Shown: positions 15,458 through 22,349 of the stretch, piece after piece
Layout of the letters: each line of letters starts with the position of its first letter
How positions within the stretch are numbered: position 1 is the stretch's first letter
DNA from: Anaerolineaceae bacterium UBA700
Lineage (GTDB): Bacteria; Chloroflexota; Anaerolineae; Anaerolineales; Anaerolineaceae
Assembly: GCA_002298885.1 (NCBI GenBank)
Contig: DBMK01000221.1
Coordinates: 1 to 22,349 of the forward strand
Length of the DNA stretch: 22,349 nucleotides
Direction of reading: 5' to 3'
Notes under the pieces: generated by a model
What the model was told of the DNA's origin: nothing
The model's input: the letters and a program-made list of their open reading frames with translations, nothing else
Databases searched by the model: none
Position numbers and translations under genes: made by a program

Positions 15458-16605
15458 TTCTTCAATTTTTGGCCTACGTAATCGGCCAGGCGGTTGAACT
15501 GCTGGGCCAACAGACCGTCCGGCTGCACCATGATCAGGGGCACGTTCCGCAGCCCCACCTGGAAAGCCTGTTCCGGCGCCGGGGGGATCACCTGGGTAAT
15601 CGGCATACCCAGGCGGTCCTGTACCTGGGTAATTGAGAGCTGGACATCCGCCCGCACCCGGTTCACGATTACCAGCGTAACCGGCCTGGATTTTCCAAAA
15701 CCGCGTTCCATCAGCTCTTCCATCAACAATCGGGTATGCTGAACGGTGGATGGATAGGGTTCGGTGACCAGGATCAGCTCGTGGCACAGCGCCAAAAAGC
15801 GGTCGAACATCGGGACTCCAACCGTGCCCAGGTCAAGCATGACCAGAGAGCTAAGCAATTGAAGCTGTTGGATGACTAAATCGAGCTGGGCGGTTGCCGT
15901 CATCAATTCGACGTCCTTCTTGCGGCTCGATGCCATAAGCAGGCGGAAGCCGTACGTCGTTTGCACCAGCTCGCGCTCGACGGCGGCAGTATTAATATCG
16001 TTTGTCTTGAGGCGCAGCAGGTTGCACAATCCCGACGGATTGGCAAATCCAAGCTCGATGCCCCAACTGCCGTGGCCCGGAGTGGTCTCGGCGGCAATTA
16101 AATCCGTCTTGTTCTTTTGATAGTAAGCCAGCGCCAGGTTGAGCACCAGGCTGGAGACGCCCAGCCCGCCTTTCGGGCCGATAACGCCGATGGTGTGGGC
16201 GTGTTCCACCGGCGCGCCGGCTGGCTGGCGGCTTTTACCCCGGTTCAACAACGCCTTGATGCGCGCCACCAGTTCAACCGGATGGACGGGCTTGGTCAGG
16301 TAATCGTCCACCCCTGCATCGTAGCCGGCTACCTTGTCGTCCACCTGGCTCTTGGCTGAAAACATCAGGATCGGCACATTGCTCGTTTCGGGCTGGGCGC
16401 GCAATTGGCGAGTTACCTGGAACCCATCCATATCCGGCATCATCACGTCCAGGACCACCAGGTCCGGAAGTTCGGTGTGCGCCACGGACAGGGCTTGACT
16501 CCCATTATTGGCAACTACGATTTGGTAGCCCTGGCGCTGAAGCATCAACCCCACCAGGCGCAGGGTTTCCAGATCATCGTCAACAATTAATATCTTTTCC
16601 GCCAC
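15454..16605 (-). CDS. receiver domain fused to CpaE/TadZ-like MinD-type ATPase
   Basis: The 383-residue protein has an N-terminal receiver (about 1-122) with D10-D11, phospho-acceptor D53, S83 and K105. A short linker leads to a P-loop ATPase of the ParA/MinD/CpaE class from about 137. Its P-loop KGGLGVSS (145-152) keeps signature K145 but has Val where classical P-loops have the second Lys, as CpaE/TadZ proteins often do. CpaE/TadZ proteins position Tad pilus machinery at the pole, but no pilus gene is seen here. GTG 16605 follows GAGGAG by 8 nt, with an in-frame stop just upstream. The stop overlaps the sirtuin ATG. Confidence 0.9.
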   Translation of the reverse strand: MAEKILIVDDDLETLRLVGLMLQRQGYQIVVANNGSQALSVAHTELPDLVVLDVMMPDMDGFQVTRQLRAQPETSNVPILMFSAKSQVDDKVAGYDAGVDDYLTKPVHPVELVARIKALLNRGKSRQPAGAPVEHAHTIGVIGPKGGLGVSSLVLNLALAYYQKNKTDLIAAETTPGHGSWGIELGFANPSGLCNLLRLKTNDINTAAVERELVQTTYGFRLLMASSRKKDVELMTATAQLDLVIQQLQLLSSLVMLDLGTVGVPMFDRFLALCHELILVTEPYPSTVQHTRLLMEELMERGFGKSRPVTLVIVNRVRADVQLSITQVQDRLGMPITQVIPPAPEQAFQVGLRNVPLIMVQPDGLLAQQFNRLADYVGQKLKK

Positions 16606-16645
16606 TCCTCCAGCTCCTCATACCCAACGGATCATTCGTTCTAAT

Positions 16646-16664
16646 ATATACCCAATAAGTATAT
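16646..16664. promoter_or_regulatory. AT-rich inverted repeat in a divergent promoter region
   Basis: ATATAC (16646-16651) and GTATAT (16659-16664) flank a 7-nt spacer midway between the receiver-ATPase and tilS starts. It overlaps possible -10 boxes of the minus-strand operon (TATATT, TATACT). It could be an operator, but AT-rich symmetry arises easily by chance. Confidence 0.3.
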
Positions 16665-16693
16665 CACGGATAAAAATGGCAAGTTCTAACTTT

Positions 16694-16701
16694 GCTATAA
16701 T
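16694..16701 (+). promoter_or_regulatory. extended -10 promoter giving a leaderless tilS mRNA
   Basis: The box TATAAT lies at 16696-16701, preceded by TGC, a consensus extended -10 starting at about 16693-16694. Seven bases downstream is 16708, next to the ATG at 16709. No ribosome-binding site or good -35 is seen. Confidence 0.6.
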
Positions 16702-16708
16702 AATTCAA

Positions 16709-18142
16709 ATGGATATCGTCCAATTACGTTTAACCATGCAAGAGGAGTGCCAGTTGGCCCACGGAGCGCCGGTCCTGGCCGGGATTTCAGGTGGGCCAGA
16801 CAGCCTGTGTCTGCTGGACATCCTGTGCCGCCTGGAATATCCGGTGATTGTGGCCCATTTCGACCACGGCTTGCGTCCCGACTCGGCCGCAGACGCCCAA
16901 AACGTGCAGCGCCACGCCGATAAGCTCGGCCTGGAATGCATTATCGGTTCGCGGGACGTGGCGGCGTACGCCAATTCAGAACGCCTTTCGATCGAAGAAG
17001 CAGCGCGCAAAGCTCGCTACCGGTTCTTGTTCGACCAGGCGCGGTCTAAAGACGCACAAGCGGTTGCAGTGGCCCACAACGCCGACGACCAGGTGGAAAC
17101 GGTTCTCATGCACCTGCTGCGCGGCAGCGGATTGAACGGATTGAAAGGGATGCCTTACCGGTGTATCCTGCCGGATTGGGATTCTGCCATCCCCTTGGTG
17201 CGCCCGCTGCTGGGGGTTTGGCGCACGGAAATCCTGGCCTACTGCCAGGAACGAGGCCTGCAACCGCTGTTCGACCCCACCAACCAGGACACTATTTACT
17301 TCCGCAACCGCCTGCGCCACGAATTGATCCCGTACCTGGAAGGCTACAACCCCCGGGTGCGCCAGGTGGTGTGGCGTATGGCGCGCACCCTGGCAGCCGA
17401 CAGCGAGACGCTGGAATTGCAGATCGAGCAAGCATGGTCTGCATGTATGGTTCGTAAAGGCGACGATTTCGTCAGTTTATCGCTCCCACGTCTTAAGACT
17501 TTGAATAAAAGCTTACTGCGCAGCGTGCTTCGCAGGGCCATTGCCGTCCTGAGGCCTCACCTGCGGGATATCGATTTCCACTCCATCGAGCGGGCGATCG
17601 ATTTCCTCCACACGCCAACATCAACCCGCCAGGTAGACCTGGTGGACAACCTGCGCCTGGCCGTGGACGGCGAACAGATATTCATCGCCGAGTGGAGCGC
17701 CCTGCTCCAGGAACCGTCCTGGCCGCAATTGGCGCCCGGCGCAGTCCTGGATCTGCCCCTCCCGGGGAGTGTGATGATCGGCAATGGCTGGACGCTGCAC
17801 GCCGAAGCCGGCGACCTGGACGAGGTTGTTGAACGCGTCTTCCATAATCCCGATCCCTTTCAAATCTGGCTGGATGCGGATGCGCTGGCCAATCCCCTGG
17901 TCATCCGGGCGCGCCGCCCGGGAGAGCGCTTCAGGCCCCTGGGAATGCAGGAACACAGCCAGAAGCTCTCCGACTTCCTGGTCAACGCCCACCTCCCCGC
18001 CCGCGCCCGCCCCGCCTGGCCCCTGGTAGTATGCGGAGACGAGGTGGCGTGGATCCCAGGATACCAGCCGGGGCACGCTTTTCGGGTAAAGGAGGGGACG
18101 AAGAAAGTTGTGTTTTTAAAATTAGAGAGAGTAGAGAGTTGA
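16709..18142 (+). CDS. tilS: tRNA(Ile)-lysidine synthetase TilS
   Basis: This 477-residue enzyme converts C34 of the tRNA-Ile CAU anticodon to lysidine with ATP and lysine, so that it reads AUA. The ATP PP-loop SGGPDS is at 27-32, followed by HFDHGLRPDSAADA and AHNADDQVETVLMHLLRGSG. The segment RPLLGVWRTEI with NRLRHELIPYL is the family's tRNA-recognition region. The C-terminal TilS domain extends to about 470. I chose ATG 16709 because the PP-loop then sits at the usual distance and the -10 box excludes the longer ATG at 16676 from the mRNA. Its last codons (LERVES) lie inside the left arm of an intergenic inverted repeat. Confidence 0.95.
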   Translation: MDIVQLRLTMQEECQLAHGAPVLAGISGGPDSLCLLDILCRLEYPVIVAHFDHGLRPDSAADAQNVQRHADKLGLECIIGSRDVAAYANSERLSIEEAARKARYRFLFDQARSKDAQAVAVAHNADDQVETVLMHLLRGSGLNGLKGMPYRCILPDWDSAIPLVRPLLGVWRTEILAYCQERGLQPLFDPTNQDTIYFRNRLRHELIPYLEGYNPRVRQVVWRMARTLAADSETLELQIEQAWSACMVRKGDDFVSLSLPRLKTLNKSLLRSVLRRAIAVLRPHLRDIDFHSIERAIDFLHTPTSTRQVDLVDNLRLAVDGEQIFIAEWSALLQEPSWPQLAPGAVLDLPLPGSVMIGNGWTLHAEAGDLDEVVERVFHNPDPFQIWLDADALANPLVIRARRPGERFRPLGMQEHSQKLSDFLVNAHLPARARPAWPLVVCGDEVAWIPGYQPGHAFRVKEGTKKVVFLKLERVES

Positions 18143-18216
18143 GAATAGGAATTTTCCATTTTCGATTTCACTGCTCTCCACTCTTTATTCCCTGTTCTCT
18201 ACTCTCTACTCTCTCT
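18124..18216. repeat. 29/30-nt imperfect inverted repeat with TCTCTAC heptamers
   Basis: The left arm 18124-18152 and right arm 18187-18216 match as inverted copies, with two mismatches and one single-base gap, around a 34-nt spacer. The right arm contains the heptamer TCTCTAC twice plus TCTCT (18196-18214). The left arm overlaps the end of tilS including its stop codon. The transcript would fold into a long purine:pyrimidine hairpin and a T-rich stretch follows, so it may terminate tilS. No transposase is present. Confidence 0.7.
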
Positions 18217-18273
18217 CCTCTAGTCTCTTTCCCCTTTTGTCCGACATATTCTCCAAATTGCCATGATTATTAA

Positions 18274-18302
18274 TTGACAGTTTCATCCTTGAAAGGTATA
18301 AT
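18274..18302 (+). promoter_or_regulatory. consensus sigma70 promoter of the S1-domain gene
   Basis: TTGACA at 18274-18279 and TATAAT at 18297-18302 are both perfect and 17 bp apart. Transcription would start near 18309, giving a leader of about 30 nt with GGGAGA before ATG 18339. This is the best promoter match in the window and predicts strong constitutive expression. Confidence 0.85.
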
Positions 18303-18338
18303 CCAGGTTTGCTGAAATTATCCCTTGGGAGAAACTGT

Positions 18339-19184
18339 ATGGACTCAAGCGTTGCGGTCACCGACCGCGAAGAAGTAAAACCAAAGATGCACTATACCGG
18401 TAAAGTTTTAAAAATTGCCCTTGCGGGGGCTGTCCTTGACATCGGCGTAGGACAGCCGGCTGCGATCCACATATCGCAGTTGATCGCCCCGACCGATGAA
18501 CCCATTAAGCGAGTGGAAGACGTGCTGCAAATCGGCCAGGAAGTGGATGTATGGGTCAAGAAAGTTAAAGATGGCCGCATCGAACTGACCATGATTAAGC
18601 CGCTCGACCTGGAGTGGCGAGACATTAAGAAAGGCATGACGGTTAAGGGCAAGATCGTCCGCCTCGAAAAGTTTGGGGCATTTGTGGAAATTGGCGCCGA
18701 GCGCCCAGGCCTGGTTCACATCAGCGAAATGGCGCACGGTTACGTCAAGCAGCCATCGGATGTGGTAAACGAAGGCGATGAAATCGAAGCGCAGGTTCTG
18801 GATTTTAACCGGCGCAAGAAGCAAATCAAGTTGAGCATGAAGGCCCTGCTTCCTGAACCGGTCAAAGTCGAAGAACCTACTCGCGCCGTCGAATACCAGG
18901 CGCCGCGTGAGAAGCCGGCTGCCCCGCGCCGCCCGCGCAAAGCCCCCCGCCGCAAGAACGAGGATGGCCTGAGCGAATCGGTTGAACTGCTGGCCAATAT
19001 GCAGGAGCCCGCTCCCGTCGAGGCCGAACCGACCGCCATGGAAATTGCCCTCCGTGAAGCCATGGAACGTGCCAAGACCAAAAAGAAAATGCAGGAAGAA
19101 AAATCCCGCAAGACCAAGGCCGTCAGCCAGGAACAGGAAGAGCTCCTGGCGCGGACTCTGGAGCATAAAGCTAAGTCATCCTGA
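18339..19184 (+). CDS. double S1-domain RNA-binding protein
   Basis: The 281-residue protein has two OB-fold S1 domains, at about 17-86 and 99-168. The second is the more canonical (GKIVRLEKFGAFVEIGAERPGLVHISEM). The tail from about 170 is low complexity, charged and Lys/Arg/Ala/Pro-rich, ending in a predicted helix, and is probably flexible RNA-binding sequence. Such proteins resemble short ribosomal protein S1 or the general RNA-binding YhgF/Pnp-type modules, acting in translation or RNA turnover. ATG 18339 is preceded by GGGAGA; a TTG at 18309 would begin at the predicted transcription start. It is transcribed from a perfect promoter and ends before the hairpin in front of pyrG. Confidence 0.9.
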   Translation: MDSSVAVTDREEVKPKMHYTGKVLKIALAGAVLDIGVGQPAAIHISQLIAPTDEPIKRVEDVLQIGQEVDVWVKKVKDGRIELTMIKPLDLEWRDIKKGMTVKGKIVRLEKFGAFVEIGAERPGLVHISEMAHGYVKQPSDVVNEGDEIEAQVLDFNRRKKQIKLSMKALLPEPVKVEEPTRAVEYQAPREKPAAPRRPRKAPRRKNEDGLSESVELLANMQEPAPVEAEPTAMEIALREAMERAKTKKKMQEEKSRKTKAVSQEQEELLARTLEHKAKSS

Positions 19185-19208
19185 TCCTCTCCCAGGGCGA
19201 AAGGATTG

Positions 19209-19255
19209 TGGGTCTTGGCGGGTGATATTCTCCCGCCAAGACCCATCTTTTTAAT
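19209..19255 (+). terminator. strong hairpin with U-tract just before pyrG
   Basis: TGGGTCTTGGCGGG (19209-19222) pairs perfectly with CCCGCCAAGACCCA (19232-19245), loop 9 nt, followed by TCTTTTTAATT. It has every mark of an intrinsic terminator. Only 25 nt remain before pyrG, with no clear promoter there, so it may act as an attenuator rather than a simple end. Confidence 0.88.
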
Positions 19256-19270
19256 TATCCGGAGGTATAA

Positions 19271-20896
19271 ATGGCTCCCAAGTACATCTTTTTTACCGGT
19301 GGTGTGGTCAGTTCGGTTGGAAAAGGGGTTACCGCAGCGGCAACCGGCAGGCTGCTGAAAGAGCGCGGCTTTCAGGTGGCGGTCCAAAAGCTGGACCCGT
19401 ACATCAACGTCGATCCAGGCACAATGAGCCCTTACCAGCACGGCGAAGTCTTCGTGCTCGACGACGGGGCCGAGACGGACCTGGATCTGGGACATTACGA
19501 AAGGTTCATCGATATCCGCCTGAATAAGGTGTGCAACATCACCACCGGGCAGGTCTATTCCGAGGTGATCGGCAAGGAACGCCGCGGCGATTACCTGGGC
19601 GGCACGATCCAGGTCATCCCGCACATTACGAACGAAATTAAACGCCGCATCGCCATGGTCGCCAAGGCCACCAGCGCCGAGATCGTCCTGGTCGAGGTTG
19701 GAGGCACGGTTGGCGATATCGAAAGCCAGCCCTTCCTGGAAGCGATCCGGCAGCTGCGCACCGACCTGGGGCGCGAGAACACCCTCTTTGTCCACGTGAC
19801 CTGGCTTCCCTATATCGGCGCAACCGGCGAGCTGAAGACCAAACCAACCCAACACTCGGTCCGTGAGCTTCGTTCCATCGGTATCTCGCCGGATATGATC
19901 GTGGCTCGCTCCGATTTCCCGGTTGAGGACAGCCTTCGTGAAAAAATTGCCCTTTTCTGTGACGTGGATAAACGCGCCGTTGTCGCCATGGTGACCAACC
20001 CGGTGTTGTACGAAATACCGTTGACCCTGGAAAAAGCCGGCATCGCCGATTTCATGCTCCAACGCCTTGGCCTGCAGCCGCGCAAACAGCCGGATTGGAC
20101 CGAATGGCAGGCGCTGGTGACAGAAGTGACCCGGCCTAAACCTGAGGTAAAAGTTGCCCTGGTCGGCAAATACGTGGAGCTGCACGATGCCTACATATCC
20201 GTGCGCGAGGCACTCAAACACGCCGCGTTGAAGCTGGGGGTTGAGCTGGACCTGAGCTGGGTCCATTCGGCCGAGCTGGAAAAAGGGCGCGGCTGGGAAA
20301 CCCTCAAATCGGCCAACGGGATCATCGTACCGGGTGGTTTCGGCAGCCGCGGCATCGAAGGCAAGATCCAGGCCGCCCATTACGCCCGCACCGAAAAGGT
20401 GCCGTACCTTGGACTGTGCCTGGGAATGCAGCTCATGGTAGTCGAGTTCGGGCGCGAAGTTTTCCACGATGAAAAGGCCAATTCCACCGAATTCGACCGT
20501 GCCACTCCCTATCCGGTGATTGATTTAATGCTTGAACAGCAGGGCATCACCGACCTGGGAGGCACCATGCGCCTGGGGCTGTACCCGTGCTGTCTCCAAC
20601 CCGGAACCATTGCCAGGGCCGCTTACAACGAGGAGCTGGTGCAGGAACGCCACCGCCACCGTTTCGAGCTGAACAATAATTACCGCCAGTCGCTGCAAGA
20701 ATCCGGCATGGTCTTCTCCGGCCTTTCGCCAGACGGCAGGCTGGTCGAAATTGCCGAGATCGCCGACCATCCCTTCATGGTCGGCACGCAGTTCCACCCG
20801 GAATTCCTGTCGCGGCCCAACCGCCCCCACCCGCTGTTCGTGGCTTTCCTGCAAGCTGTTTGCGAACGGAGCGGCGTGCCTTACCGCAAGTCGTGA
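19271..20896 (+). CDS. pyrG: CTP synthase
   Basis: The 541-residue cytosolic enzyme aminates UTP to CTP using ATP and glutamine. The synthetase domain opens with the P-loop-like [13 protein letters not shown] and includes [20 protein letters not shown] and [10 protein letters not shown]. The C-terminal class-I glutamine amidotransferase domain has [11 protein letters not shown], nucleophile C383 in LGLCLGMQ, and QFHPEF carrying the catalytic His and Glu. Length and motifs are full. ATG 19271 has GGAGG upstream with good spacing. A strong hairpin ends 25 nt before the start, and in other bacteria pyrG is controlled by a leader terminator responding to CTP, so similar control is possible here. 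Confidence 0.97.
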   Translation: MAPKYIFFTGGVVSSVGKGVTAAATGRLLKERGFQVAVQKLDPYINVDPGTMSPYQHGEVFVLDDGAETDLDLGHYERFIDIRLNKVCNITTGQVYSEVIGKERRGDYLGGTIQVIPHITNEIKRRIAMVAKATSAEIVLVEVGGTVGDIESQPFLEAIRQLRTDLGRENTLFVHVTWLPYIGATGELKTKPTQHSVRELRSIGISPDMIVARSDFPVEDSLREKIALFCDVDKRAVVAMVTNPVLYEIPLTLEKAGIADFMLQRLGLQPRKQPDWTEWQALVTEVTRPKPEVKVALVGKYVELHDAYISVREALKHAALKLGVELDLSWVHSAELEKGRGWETLKSANGIIVPGGFGSRGIEGKIQAAHYARTEKVPYLGLCLGMQLMVVEFGREVFHDEKANSTEFDRATPYPVIDLMLEQQGITDLGGTMRLGLYPCCLQPGTIARAAYNEELVQERHRHRFELNNNYRQSLQESGMVFSGLSPDGRLVEIAEIADHPFMVGTQFHPEFLSRPNRPHPLFVAFLQAVCERSGVPYRKS

Positions 20897-20909
20897 CGTT
20901 TTTCACGTA

Positions 20910-20938
20910 ATGACTTTAAATAAAAAGAATCGTATTAT
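20910..20938 (+). promoter_or_regulatory. candidate promoter of the enolase leader
   Basis: ATGACT (20910-20915) and TATTAT (20933-20938) are 17 bp apart. Transcription would start near 20945 and leave a leader of about 160 nt before enolase. The match is moderate. Confidence 0.45.
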
Positions 20939-20944
20939 ACTTGT

Positions 20945-22349
<1,405 letters not shown>

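Noticed and set aside
15458..15787. N-terminal extension of the sirtuin
   Set aside because: It overlaps the receiver-ATPase coding region and is Gly/Pro/Ala-rich without motifs; the ATGA overlap start at 15457 fits better.
18740..20467. 575-codon minus-strand ORF antisense to the S1 gene and pyrG
   Set aside because: It spans two well-supported genes and the terminator between them, with no recognisable domain.

Overview
The window looks like the chromosome of a Chloroflexota bacterium, probably Anaerolineae-like. The clues are moderately high GC, secreted lipoproteins with Pro/Thr-rich linkers, a UbiA/UbiD pair of the kind used for menaquinone, an endonuclease-type MutL, and TATAAT-like -10 boxes placed directly before start codons. 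This assignment is inference; there is no rRNA marker. No tRNA, CRISPR array, phage gene or insertion sequence was found.

Layout. (1) 1-458: gene-free but highly structured, with a promoter, a GNRA hairpin, a strong ribosome-binding site before an 18-codon Ser-rich peptide, two mutually exclusive helices and a terminator-like hairpin. (2) 474-4427 (+): a SerA-like dehydrogenase, an M32 carboxypeptidase, a stand-alone receiver protein and a lipoprotein. (3) 4429-10664 (-): an L,D-transpeptidase and, upstream of it, an apparent operon of UbiD, an NMT1/SsuA-type ABC importer (binding lipoprotein, ATPase, permease) and UbiA. (4) 10794-13449 (+): mutL and a DegV-family fatty-acid-binding protein, ending at a bidirectional terminator. 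(5) 13500-16605 (-): three genes with ATGA overlaps, encoding a receiver/CpaE-like ATPase, a sirtuin and a GAF histidine kinase. (6) 16709-22349 (+): tilS, a double-S1-domain protein, pyrG and eno, the last cut by the window end.

Most genes are core metabolism, translation or repair. The most interesting signals are regulatory: the Ser-rich leader before the SerA-like gene, a structured leader before enolase, a hairpin just before pyrG, and promoters at mutL, tilS and the transpeptidase whose predicted start sites fall at the A of the start codon or one base before it (leaderless mRNAs). The receiver-ATPase/sirtuin/kinase operon is the best candidate for an undescribed protein system. Two intergenic gaps carry palindromes or inverted repeats next to heptamer tandem repeats. 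All structures were paired by eye and no database search was run.
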